From assembly GCA_905331475.1 (NCBI GenBank), contig CAJNYU010000030.1:496001-560000 (forward strand): DNA of 64,000 bases, given 5' to 3'. Positions 1 to 28,613 of this stretch are shown here, piece by piece. Numbering within the stretch: position 1 is the stretch's first letter; each line of letters opens with the position of its first letter. Source of the stretch: Rotaria socialis. Lineage: Eukaryota > Rotifera > Eurotatoria > Philodinida > Philodinidae. The translations under genes were made by a program, and so were the position numbers. Under the pieces are notes generated by a model. It saw only the letters and a list, made by a program, of their open reading frames with translations. It made no database searches and was not told the DNA's origin.

Positions 1-838
1 AATGTAGATACATACGGATAACTAGTTGAATGACTCATGGCCTAAAAATAGAAGAATGTCATGCTTTTAATTAGTTGCCTGCACCTAACAAACTGAAGAC
101 TTGAAAAATACAATTTGTCAAAATAAACATAGCGTTAGCTCAAGTTATTATTTGCGATCATGTTATTGCACTACGATTATAATGGCGAAGTTGAAGAACA
201 AAAAATCTAGTTGTACAAGTAGTGTAAGCTATAAATTAAAAAGATTATATTTCTGATAGAATAGAATAAGTTCCTTCTATTAGTGGACGTCTAAGAAATA
301 AACAATTTGCTTTTTTTTCTTTATCAGCAGCTTAATATGTGTAGAACTGTACAAAATAAAAGATCTTTCGAAAATTCGACTTGCGCACATTTCAATAGGT
401 TACCAAATGGTAGATATTAAATGTTATGGGTAAATATAAAAGGATCAACTAGAAACATGATTGTTCTATGAGATTGATATGTCTTTTTGTATAAGAAATT
501 AGTTATTTCTGTAATGTTAGTCATATAAATAGCATCGATAAATTCGTTTGAATGTTGATATATAACCACGTCATGACGCTTGTCGTCCATTGATATAAAC
601 ATATGAGAAAAATGTACTCAATAATATTCAAAAGTTGAACTAAGTTTGAAACTCCATGTGGCATGTTTGCTGGGTACTATCATTAACATACGTAGTGTAC
701 ATTGTATTCGGTTTCAATCACATAGATTGCTATCAGTTTTCTTTTCTTATTTTGATAATATTAATAATCGGCGACATCGAGCTAGACTAGATCAATAATC
801 TATTACTTGTTAATGATCGTATTTTCTATTTTAAATAG
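1..838. other. intergenic, left flank
   Basis: AT-rich sequence with no reading frame that resembles a protein. The minus-strand frame at 417-602 has no family resemblance and no splice context. The last bases before 839 form the upstream region of the phosphatase gene. Confidence 0.6.
825..838 (+). promoter_or_regulatory. possible trans-splice acceptor at phosphatase start
   Basis: A T-rich tract ends in AAATAG directly before the ATG at 839. An acceptor abutting the start codon leaves no 5' UTR of its own. This fits either a spliced-leader acceptor or an unseen upstream exon. Confidence 0.35.
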
Positions 839-3276
839 ATGATGAACAATACTGATGGAGAAAGTATCACCAGTCGTATCACAGGAATGGTTGCTGAATT
901 CGAGCAATCACGTGACCCTGAGTCAACTGAAATTGGTCGACAATTTATAGTAAAATTTCGAGATGTTACTAAATTATCTATCTTTTGTCTTTATCTCTTT
1001 CAGCAATTACAACGAATAACGATGGCAAATAAAGATATCCTATCTTGTTATGAAGGTGCCAAATTAATAAATCGTATAAAAAATCGTTATAGAGATATCT
1101 TACCGTGTAAGTTAGTATGTAACAGAAGATTATTTTTCTATAAATAATGATTAATTTTTAGATGATCGATATCGAGTCATTCTCCCATCAGACGATGATT
1201 CGGACTATATTAATGCATCTTTTATTCAAGTAATAACTGTTTATTTTGATTGAGTAATATTTCATTAAATTAAATTATTATTTTCATTAAGGATTTATAT
1301 GGTTATCCTCGATATATTGCAGCACAAGGACCAATTGATGCATCATTAAAAGATTTTTTTCATATGATTTGGACTTTTCAAATAACATCAATCATTTGCA
1401 CAGCAATTGATAATGAAGCTGGACGAGTAAGGATTTTCCGTATTTAAATCTTTTTATTGCATGATTTCATTTGGGTTTTAGATGAAATTTCGTCGTTATT
1501 GGCCAGATGATGAAGAAACACTTCAATTTGGTTCTTATCAGATTACTAAAGTAACTTTATTTTTCTTTCGAATTCCATTTTACAACCGATATTCTTTATA
1601 GGATCAATCCAGTAATAAAGCCTATAGTTGTAATGATTATGAAGTGCGTCCACTAATAATGATTTGCGGAGAAATTCAACGACGTATATCATTTTATCAT
1701 TTCCTACAGTGGTTCGATCATGATACACCTGATGATGAATCAGCAATATTTGAGTTACTTTTACGAGTATATGAAGACCGAGATTCGTCAACAAATTCAC
1801 CTATACTAGTACACTGCAGGTTTAAAAAAATGAAAATAGCTTTAATTTTTATCACACTATTTTAATTTTTCTTATTCAAGTGCTGGTTGTGGTCGAACTG
1901 GAAGTATAATAGCAATTGATCTTTGTCGTCTGCTTTTAAATGATGAGGTATATAAGCAAAGTCTATTTGATTTTGAGATTTGGATCAAATGAATAGTATC
2001 TGTTTTGTTTTGTTTTCAGCAATTATTCTGTAGTAAAGAGTATCAGTTATATCCGGTATTTAAAGTAGCGACCCATATTCGTCAATTTCGGATGGCATTG
2101 ATTCAAACACCGGTACAGATTGTTATTTTATTTTTTCAATTGATTATTAGAATATAAATATTAATAGAAGCAATACGCATTCGTTCATAAAATGTTTTTG
2201 TTTATTATGAAAATACATGGAAATATTTTATTGCGGTCTATATTAAATAATGATGAAGATGAAACATGTAAGTTTATTTTATTCTAGAACAATGAGTTTT
2301 AAACTCGATAATAGAATTTCTTATAACAAATGTGTATATTGCGGCAGAGAGAAAAAAATAATATTTTCGTATAATTAAATAGAATTTGAGTTTATTTTTG
2401 ATTCGCACGCAGAAAAGATCCTTTTGTATTGTCACTCTTTGCGAATGATTATATCGATGAAAAAATTTAATCTAACTTATATGTCCGTTCTTTTTCTTTT
2501 CGTATATATACTTGTTGTTTACTATAGTTACTTATATCATATCTTTCGTTCTGTCAAGTATTTTACCTCGTGATTTTGTTAGGTTTTTTCCTTTCGTGCA
2601 ATGACTTTCGTATTTTATAACGTTAATTTATCACTCAAAAAAATTTTCCATTTTCCTTTGAGATGTAATGCATATTTTGACGAAAATTTTCACTCGATAA
2701 GTTGTAAATGATGATAGAATTGATATAGAAAAAATCTTCAATCACTACCATTTACATTCGTCTGTATGATTATATATTAATTTAATACGAAACTATTTTC
2801 TTTTAGCGGATTCACCATTTGATGCAAAATTATCACCTTCGCCTAGTATACCATCTGTATTACGTCGTCAATCCGGACCATTTCAGATAACACTTCGTGA
2901 TCCGCCCATACGCCGTCGGTTATTAGATGATAGTAATACCTCATCGCCAGTAATGTCACCATCCGATATGTTTTCATCCATATCGAAGTCTTCTTCATGT
3001 ATGAATACATCACAAACATCTAAACGATCACCTGTTTCAACTCGTTTTTCTCTGATTATTGCAAGTGAACAAGACAGTACAGATGTATTTATGCATCCAA
3101 ACGAAAGATTCAATAGAACAATATGTGATGATATGCAATTAAATAATTTACGACGACATGAATCAACGCTATTAAGACATACTCGTTCAGATTCGACTGA
3201 TGTTTATTCAATCGCACTTTCACAACATTATCATCAAAAGCAAAACTCAAACGACCACGAAGCTTATTCAGATTAA
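839..3276 (+). CDS. non-receptor protein tyrosine phosphatase, PTPN12/PTPN22 type
   Basis: Ten exons read as one frame: 839-949, 1004-1106, 1162-1229, 1292-1426, 1482-1550, 1602-1819, 1881-1947, 2020-2112, 2171-2267 and 2807-3276, giving 476 residues. The catalytic domain covers about residues 8-285. It has the phosphotyrosine-loop motif KNRYRDILPYD, the DYINASFI strand, the signature HCSAGCGRTG (nucleophile Cys234, Arg240) and the Q-loop QTPVQYAF. Family proteins hydrolyse phosphotyrosine in the cytosol. The C-terminal tail of about 150 residues is Ser/Pro-rich and likely disordered, as in PTPN12/22, where it binds partners. The usual WPD loop reads W199-F200-D201, so the proline is replaced but the general-acid Asp is kept. 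Introns are about 50 bases except the last (539). Start chosen because domain similarity begins just after it. Assignment to a PTP is firm; the subtype is inferred. Confidence 0.9.
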
Positions 3277-3625
3277 AACTGCATCTATTTATTTTTCTTC
3301 GGTGCTATATTTTCATTTTTTGGCAAATATATCAAAACAAAAATGCATTTCAAAAATTAAAAACGAACAGTAATACAATGATTTTTTTTGAGCAAACTTT
3401 TTATGTTGCCGTCCTTTGTTAACATTTGCTTTTGTTTCTTTTTGTTCGATCCGGTGAGCATTTATGTTTCTGTGTTTTTTATCTTTTTGTACATGTGCCT
3501 CTTTCATCAGAACATCGATTCTTTTCTTTTCCTTCGTATTTCTATAAATATTGAAAAATATCGATTATGAACATATACATAAACATATAAATATATATAT
3601 ATGTTTTATCTATAGATAATATTCA

Positions 3626-8296
<4,671 letters not shown>

Positions 8297-9932
8297 TTTA
8301 TTTTTCATCGTTTTTTTCTTCAATGTATATTCGAACAGTTTAACACATTCCAAACAAGAACTATCATGAACGATTTTTTTCATGTGAACCTAGTCGTTTG
8401 TATTTACACATCGTTTAGTATGAATGTATAAATTTTCCTTTTCAATTTTATTTTGCTTTCTTATTTTATAAATATTCACGATGTAATATAATTAAATGAT
8501 ACTAATATAGTATCATTAACAGTAGCTATTTTATTTTCAAGCTAAAAAAGCTTTGCTTTTGTTTGGAATGGATTCAAATATTTTTATTTTGCCTTTTCTT
8601 CGAACAAAAAGATACTACTACCGAAATAAGTTTAGCAATGTTTTTTGTTGATCTTCGAGAGAAATATTATTATTGATGAAGAATAAAACAAATATTACAA
8701 TCCTATGTAACGTGAATGAATGATGATGTTTCATCGACCCATTAATATTGATAACAACGGATTTTATATAATCATATTTTATTACTACCAAAACTGTTCG
8801 AATATCTACAAGATTGAGATGGGTCTATAATTCAGGAAGGAGATCAGAAACAATTTAATATATTTGATCAGATTTGACATAGAGCATCGAATTTCCGTAT
8901 GAGAATTAATGCGTAATTAAATGTTGATTTTCGAATCAATGATATTTTATTTAACTTACTCAGAAGTAAGCATACTGGTCAACAGTGAAGAATATAAGAA
9001 TATTTTCATCTTCTGTGAACTGCTTGATTAGGCTCATAGGTGGTAGATCAAAATTGCAAAATTTTTGGAAAATATAGACTCTACTACACCTTCATATCAC
9101 CATCAAATTTTTCTTTGTAAGAACAATTCGAATTCATTCAATTTGTACTATACGCCATGAACAAATTAAAGCGCATTTCAGTGATAGAATTGCTATGAAA
9201 GAATTTCTACTACTGACTAAAATACTAGTTATTATTTGAGACAAACAAAAATCCAGTTGACTGAAATAAAAAATTGCACACAATTGTCCACAGAAATAAA
9301 GAAAGAAATACATAATGCGATTCCTTATTTATTGTGATACTTTTTTTTGTCTGTAGAAAAGAAATTTCCTATCTGAATAAGGCATCAGATATCATCCAGT
9401 ACATTTCTTTTCATTTTCCATAACCGAACTATTTTATAATTAAATTGACTAGAAAGGTAAAAAGATCTGCTTCTCAGTGCATTACAATATAACTTGTGAT
9501 TGACATTAGAACTTGAGTCATTCGGAAAATTTTCTATTTCTATGAGCGTCATCTGGTTGTCTTTCTTTAAATATTCATATAAAGATGAATTGTTTTGATA
9601 CTTTTCTTATTCCACTTTAATGTATTTTTTTTTCAATCAAAGAAATAGTCATTAGATCAGTAGAAAAATCTAAAAGCCAATCATTATTGAGAAAACTACT
9701 TGCAGGGGAAAAGAAATTGTGGCGATTTTAAAAAAATTTATTTTTTTCATTGCAAAATATATGACTAATAATATAGGATGTAACTAAGATGCCTGCAAGG
9801 TTTCTATTAATGTTCTCTGTGGTATACGTGACATCAAACATATGTTTTGAAAAACAGAAGTAATGTTTTTTTTATTTTCCTTTCTTTTATTCATTCTTTT
9901 ATTTAAACGTTTTACACCTCTCTGTGAATAAA
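8297..9932. other. intergenic, no gene seen
   Basis: AT-rich sequence with runs of A and T and no coding frame of note. It includes the 3' UTR of RSPRY1 and the upstream region of the THEG-like gene. Confidence 0.6.
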
Positions 9933-10391
9933 ATGGCATTAGATTCATCGTCATTGAATTCATTTAAAACAAATGAACGTGATTGTTATCAATGTGAACG
10001 ATCACCATATTCATTTGTAACTCCAGCAGCCCTTATTTATCATGCAACAGATCGAATTAAATCATTAGCAAGACCAAAAATACGTAAAGATACCACTATT
10101 CGAGAAGGTAAAACAAAAATAATCAATTGAATTTGTCCTTAAATTCAAACATTATATGTAGGTTTTTCTCGTTATATAAGTGATCCAACATATTCCGGTG
10201 TTAGTAAAGCAGCAGTTCGTGCTCAATGTTCATCGCATCTGAGTGATTTGGCGTTACCATTAAAACGGCATCAATCGTTTACGTATGAATTACCTATTCC
10301 ACGACCTGTTTCACGTGCGGCACTTCGATATGAAGCAACAGAAAGAGTTCATGAATTAGCTGTACCGAAAAAACGGCACAGTGCTCGATAG
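9933..10391 (+). CDS. THEG-repeat (sperm microtubule-associated) protein
   Basis: Two exons, 9933-10107 and 10162-10391, encode 134 residues. The protein consists of THEG-type repeats: a segment of the form V(S/T)xAAL..ATxRIxxLAxPK appears at about residues 26-47 (TPAALIYHATDRIKSLARPK), again with divergence in exon 2 (GVSKAAVRAQCSSHLSDLAL), and a third time near the C-terminus (VSRAALRYEATERVHELAVP). Vertebrate THEG/SPMAP2 proteins carry such repeats and are testis-enriched; they are linked to sperm axonemal microtubules. Here it may belong to cilia or flagella in general, which is inference. The in-frame ATG at 9933 is used; a GTG three codons upstream is ignored. The intron is 54 bases with GTAAAA..GTAG. 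Confidence 0.8.
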
Positions 10392-11540
10392 AAATATGAA
10401 AGATCGCTATATTTTTTTCATTAGTTACACAGATTTTTATAATTATGATAAAAAACATATGATAATTATTAAATAAACAGTATGAGTAAGTTTTAGTATC
10501 AATAGCTAATTCGAAACTATTGCATATAAACGTGATTTTAAGTTCACATCTTCGTTATCAAATAGCCGAGAGAGTCTAATATTTTCTAGTCGGTTCTCTC
10601 TGTTCGAGCACATTAGTTTCTCATGAATGGGTATCGCTGTTGTGGTCATTTTATTGTGTTTTGAGCATATCACGGAAAGCATTCATAAGAACGCGTTTCT
10701 CCATATACAAATCTCACTGTACTTATAATATTCTGAAAATTATCAGGTCAAGATATTGCTTCTTCTTCTTCATGATAATACTTTTGCAAAGTATCGACGA
10801 AGAAGCTTCCAAAATAATATATTTTCTTACACATATTCTATATCTTCGAGAAAAATTCATTTATTGGAACTGAAACTATCAACATACAATCAATATGATG
10901 AATTGTATGCTTAGAGAGATAAGTCTTTTATTGCAGTTCTTTTTCATAATAAACTGAATGAATTTTGAGCGAAGTATACCCATCAAACAATTCTTCTCAT
11001 ACGACTTGAAATGGCAGCTAAATGTTCTATTATATCGAATGATAATTGTAGAACAGCGTATTCTGATTCAAAATTCAATTCATGGAATTATCTTCTTTTA
11101 GATGTGTGAAAATGCATCATGATTGATCTTAACTTCAAGTTCTCAGTTCTTAATCATAGCTATAGATTGTATCATATTACTTATTTCATGAAGTATTCGT
11201 TTAATTTATGTGCATTACAAAAGATATTCTGTAACATTTATATCAAATTCGCACTATTTCTTTATCACCCATTTATACATTTCAAAAATTAGGATATTCC
11301 TCGTTCTAACATTATCATTATGATATTTGGATTTTATGTGAAAATTGTAAGATTTGTAACGTATTTATTTATTTATTTATTTGAGATAATTAACTTCATA
11401 TAAAAAAAACTAATTAAGTATCACAATATAAATATTAAAAACATTCCATTTTTCATACAGCAAAAACAAATATTAGAAGTTGTGATTAACCTGACTAGCC
11501 ATACATGAAATACGAACTATAGAAGTATACGTTTCTTTTC
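10392..11540. other. intergenic, convergent 3' ends
   Basis: Sequence between the plus-strand THEG-like gene and the minus-strand MFSD12 gene. No coding frame of note. A possible AATAAA for the THEG-like gene occurs about 80 bases past its stop (TTAAATAAAC near 10470). Confidence 0.6.
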
Positions 11541-14500
11541 TCAAGCGACCAATGGTGCTGTTTCATCATATTCAACATCATTTACATGATTATTACATGG
11601 CATAGAAGTAGTCTTTGTTTCTTCAGTCATCTCATGACGATTCCCACCAATATTGACTTTCCATATACTTACTATCATTACAACTGTTAGAATAGCAACT
11701 ATACCAGGTATAATTGATAATATTTGTCTATAATATAATGCACACTTCTGTGTCGCATCAGCTTTGCATGGATTAAATTGCTGTATAGTAGCAATCAGTA
11801 TACCATTAGCAAGTTTATCTGCAAATGACATAATTCCATAGACAAATGCTCCACATTCCGTATTTAAACCAATTAAATCAGATGTCAGTGAAAATGAACA
11901 TATATTTGATGTTGACGTTCCAATACCGAGTAAAACACATGCAATTGTTAATGTTACTTCAACTCTCACAATATGCTGTAATTTAAAAATAAACCAAAAT
12001 AAAAATGTACTAGCAAGTACAAACATTATACCAATAATCATTGTGACTTTTCGACCTAGACGTTTATTTATTGCACGCATAGGAAAAGATGCAATTAATC
12101 CACTAACATATGAGCATAGGGGAGCAATGGCAACAAATACTCGATTCAACGTTGAGATTGTGTCAATTATATACAATGGTAGAAATACCTAAAAATAAAA
12201 ATTTTTCAATAGTATATGAAATATAATTCAATAATCTATCGAATAATACAGATTATCAATACGAAATGTTTAGATACATAAATTAAGCGAAACAAATTCA
12301 TTAAGCTTGAAATAACAAAGTTAGAATCTACCGGAAATTCATTGCAATCTATGTCTAGAAACGATAAGTACAGACCAAAGACATCCACAGGGCTGGGTTA
12401 CCCTGCCCTGCCCTGAAGCAGGACAGGACAAAAAATAAATTTTACTCTGCCCTGTAACAGGACAGGGTAGACCAGGACAAATTGCAGGGCATTGCAGGGT
12501 GGGAGCCGTACCCTGCAGGGTAAAAAGTCAGCTGTTCAAATTTCAGTTTTGAAGAAATACTTTTAGTTTCGAAGTGTCACAAATAAAAAATAGACTCCAG
12601 AGAGCGACAGCAACTGATAAACAGAATTTCTGATTTATATTGACCACCGTATGAACACGGTAGAATCAAGATAATTATAAATAGTGACCATAAAAGACGT
12701 AGGATATCTTAAGTAAGAATGGAAAATTCGAATATTTTCAGAATGGATTACTCCAAAGAACTACCGAACAAGGACAAACTACTTTCCAAGTAGAACTCGC
12801 TGAGCTCTATTCAGTCCAGACACCAATCGTACTCAAAATCTTCCTAAAAACACTGAAAGTCACAAAAACCATACAAAAGCCAATCAAAACTCAACCAATT
12901 TTGCTAAATCTCGTCGTGGTTGACCAGGAAGAATTTTTCAGCATAGTTGCAGTGGCTTCCAGTCGATAGAGCGGGTGAAAATCTGTTTAGAAACCACCGT
13001 GGCTACGTCGGGAAGTTGCTATTGTGCAATCACGAAAGGACTTAGCAAAAAACCTAGATATTTGAACCTGATTTCTATGGGTCTGAAATGTTAAATCGAG
13101 CTCAAAAAATGTCTAATCGATAGAGTACGGCAAGATCTACATGGAAAACAGTATGAGTCATTGTAACGTTCTTCTGGGTGAATCACTATGGATGTTACCA
13201 AAATTGGTTCAGTTTCTTACGGTTTTCTGGATTTTAGCTTTCTGTCAGGTAGTTTTTCAGTAGAATTCATATACGGGCTGGATAGATCCTGTCATGTTCT
13301 GCTTCAGAAATATTTTGTCTTTTTTGGAAAGTTGTTTGGAACGAATCCATTCAGGAAATACTCGGATCCGGCTCAAATATATTCTCCGTATGCCAGTTCA
13401 GCAGGGTACCGTGTCCTACCCTGGTCAGGGTTCATTTTAAATTTTTGCATTTTTTTCAACAGGGCAGGGACAGGGCACAAAAAATCACCCTGTGGACATC
13501 TCTGGTACAGACAATAACTTTAATTCTGACTTACATTTGCAGTCCTTTGTGAGCTCATACTGGTTATATATCGATGGGACACATAGAAAATATTGCATAA
13601 GATTTGCGATTAATGATACATGTCGTATAGGATGGTACTCAACACAGTAGATTGAATATTTGTGTTCTACTAAACAGGATTGCTGTTGATGCGCAAGAAT
13701 AGTTTATAATTGTATGAAGATGCTGTATAATATAGGAAATAGGCTATAGAAAAAAAAATCTCTATTCTATTTAGTCCTCCTACTACAGTCAGACTTTCTC
13801 TTGAAATGATAATATTTTGTTTATCAACTTGTGATAGATTCTCCTATAATTTTATTTTGGTTTGTCTAGAATCTAAATGAAACTGCATCAAAGATCAAAT
13901 TTCTCCCAATTTGCCTACTACGCTTAAAATGCCTGTTTGTGTTTTGATCGAACAGCCTCTTTTAAAATTCTGCGCATTATTTCTATTCTACCTGTGTCAC
14001 ATTAAGAATAACACGCGTAAACATCCAAATAAGTGCACATTGATAAAATTCTTTTTCAAGTAAGAATTTTTTCCATGTCATTCGCTTTAATTTTCCACTA
14101 GCAGTCAATGATAATTGTAAACGATGTTCGGTTTCTTCGGCTGGTAATGTCGATTCTTTCAAGCCAATATGAAACATAATCATACAGAAAAGACCAATGC
14201 CAACAACAGTAAATGTTAACGTACGAAATATATGTGCATCAGCTGGTGTTATATCTGTTTTATCATTACCAGAATGAACACCCAATAATACACTAGCGAT
14301 TGCATAAACAAATATATTCGATGCTACTGTCCAAGCATAGCGAAAAGAATTAAGTGCAACACGTTCACCTTCTTTATGTGTCAATTCGTTAATCATTGAC
14401 CTAGAAGAAAGAAAACAGGCCAAATTCAATCGTCTTTTTCTGTGAATAAAAATAAAATACTTACAAATGAGTAATTTGTGAACATGACCAACCAAATTGA

Positions 14501-14892
14501 AAAATAACAATAAACATTGCATAGTAAATAAATTGTGCCCATAAATCACTATTTGCACATCCGATGCATAGATTGAAACAAAACGGAAATGAGCCAACTA
14601 CACAAATAACGCCAATAAGATGCCAAGTTTTTCTTCGACCATAACCAAATAAACCAGTACGTGTTCGATCGGATTCGAAACCAATGAATGTTGTTGCTAA
14701 AGCATCAGCTATTTGTCCAATTAATAGTAAATAACCTGACGATGCATTGGTAAAATTCACAATACGATGATAGAAAACTAATAAATAAGAAAACCACATG
14801 GATGCAGTGAGGTCATTCAGAACATGACCAACACTATAGGCAAGTTTAGCTGGTTTTGAAACAACGTCGGGTTGTGATACAACTGGTTCCAT
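11541..14892 (-). CDS. MFSD12: major facilitator superfamily transporter MFSD12
   Basis: Three exons on the minus strand, 14892-14465, 14400-13992 and 12188-11541, give 494 residues. The N-terminus has the MFSD12 block LAYSVGHVLNDLTASMWFSY, then FGYGRRKTWHLIG and FIVIFQFGWSCSQITHL. Twelve hydrophobic segments are expected and most can be seen. The C-terminal tail ends in YDETAPLVA, which resembles an acidic sorting tail. Human MFSD12 imports cysteine into lysosomes and melanosomes; the same role here is inferred. Intron 1 is 64 bases; intron 2 is 1.8 kb because of a hAT-like insertion. The splice phases join exactly (NVTQ to VFLPLY). Confidence 0.9.
12376..13504. mobile_element. non-autonomous hAT-like element
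   Basis: Ends read CAAAGACATCCACAGGG at the left and, inverted, CAGAGATGTCCACAGGG at the right. Both are flanked by the same 8 bases GTACAGAC (12368-12375 and 13505-13512), the target-site length typical of hAT. Subterminal zones are packed with CCCTG/CAGGG motifs in both orientations (12392-12530 and 13395-13490), as expected for transposase binding. The interior of about 850 bases has no transposase frame; the frame at 13188-13517 has no family resemblance. It lies in intron 2 of MFSD12. Confidence 0.85.
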
Positions 14893-16995
14893 AACGATTT
14901 AAAATAGCTAAAATGAACTGAACTGATATCAAATCAACAAATCTTTTATGTCAACTTAAAGAAACACGCCACATACACAAAGATTATTATTATTACTATT
15001 ATTATTATTATTATTATTCTAAGAATTTTGTCATTCTTATTCTACTTGTTTTTCTTTAGTTTACCTTCTATTTAAAACAAAGAAGTCAAACACAAATACT
15101 ATGTAAGAAAAAAATAATCTAAGGAAGGTAAAGTAAAAAAAGAGATAAATTTACAGTTGCTGTTAGACAAGAAAAGACTGATAAGCATTCAACATGAGCT
15201 CAAGTTGTTTCACAGGAAAAATGTGTGTTTGTGACGAGTTGTAAACAATGACAAAAAATATGCATTATCATTGTAAATTCCAAAGAAAAGTTTCTCATTA
15301 TTTTATTATTAGTCCATGACACGAATGAAAATCAAAATTGACTCATTTTATTTAAATTGATTCAATATTTCGATTGAATTTGGAAAAAAAACTTATTCAA
15401 ACGTCTTTGTAACGTACCAAAGAACTACATCAGTAATAGAAAGATTTTTGAAATCTAATGATTGAAGTCAATATTTTATAGGCTAGATTTCATTCATTGG
15501 AGAAGATTATGCCATTTTGCACCAGAGTATTTTAATCTGGTTTATAAACTTATTGCTGAGTTTGTGTACTGAAAGAAAAACACTCCTTCAACACCATTTT
15601 TAATAGAAATATTGGTCACGTCAAGATTCATAATAGATCGTTGCTAAAATATTTGCGACAGACTAAATGAAAGTATATCCTTTTTCTCTCTATTTTCGAT
15701 AATGTTTAACAGACAACGTAGTAATCATTTTATGTTATCGATTAGTAGCGAAACAAAATTATATTACAGAAAATTAATTGAAAACAACCTAAGTCAATAT
15801 TGATAAAATCAATGAATAAAAAGGAAATATTAAATGTTAGATATATTTTATTGTATTGTCCAGTTCTTATTATTCGAGAGAAAAAATTAATAACTGAATG
15901 GTCAACATACATGTACTATGAAAAGTAGATCAAGAAGAATAAACTGTTAACTCTTGTTTGCTGTTGGCTAAGGATAATCCTATAGATAATCCCGTTTGAA
16001 ACATTAATTATTCTAGAGTTGAAATATTTTCCTTTGAACTTTCTCCCGCTTGCCATTCAATATTCATCGGACTGTTGCGCAATGAGATATATCATATCAA
16101 CATTTATGATAATAACTCTTGATAATAAACAGAACAAAGAAATAATTCAATGCACAATAGAATTGACTCACTCAGGTAACGCCATATTGTTTGTTTTTAA
16201 CCAAGTTATCCTGATAAGATAAAAAATTTGTCATGTCATCTCATAAGATATTATAAAAATGCAATGCCTTAGAACAATATTTTCTTTTTTTTTCTAAAAG
16301 ACATCTAATAAAAGAATGACAATTATATTTATTTTTTTCGCTTTGCTTTTTAAATCAGATACCGATGAATTCTTTTTAATAGAAGTTCTGCTTTGTTTCT
16401 TTATCAAAAGCAGAACAGTCTGTTTACGTGTGCAATGATTGTTTAATTATTTGTTGCATAAGTGGATTTATATACAAGTACAAATGAAAATAATTTTTAA
16501 TATCCATACAATGACGTCATACTTAAATAGACTATATTTAACTTTCTAATTCTTTCTGAATATTAAAAATATCGTTTTGACTGATAACCATAGATGTTAA
16601 TAAAATATACAGAAAAAAGCAACAACTGAACATATGCTCATATCTGTTGATTGATAAAGCTAATTCGTTCGTGGTGTTGATTTTGTGCAAATATGGAATA
16701 AAATTTGTACTGTTTTTTGCTATTTTCAGAAGTAATTTTCTCTTTATTGCAGTAATGTCAAAATTATTTTAAATGGAAATAAAATGACCGGGAAACCTTT
16801 TTGTCTGCCATAAATAGTTATATATATATATATATGTACATATGCACAAAGAGGCTGTCTCCTTATCATGAGTTCATTAGAAGCAGCGATTGAAGAAGAA
16901 CAAACAAACAAACAAAAAGAGATAAAAATATTTAAAAAACAAAAAGGAAAAAAGATGAAAATACTGTCTCTACTATGATTAAGTTAATCGTAGTG
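14893..16995. other. intergenic with (ATT)n microsatellite
   Basis: Region between the MFSD12 start and the OXR1-like stop. It holds an ATT run at about 14983-15018 and a short AT run at about 16818-16836. No gene-like frame was seen. Confidence 0.6.

Positions 16996-28613
<11,618 letters not shown>

Noticed and set aside
417-602. Minus-strand 61-codon frame near the left edge
   Set aside because: No resemblance to a family, no splice context, typical length for chance frames in this composition.
13188-13517. 109-codon plus-strand frame inside the hAT-like element as transposase
   Set aside because: No transposase motif; it spans the subterminal repeats and right end of the element.
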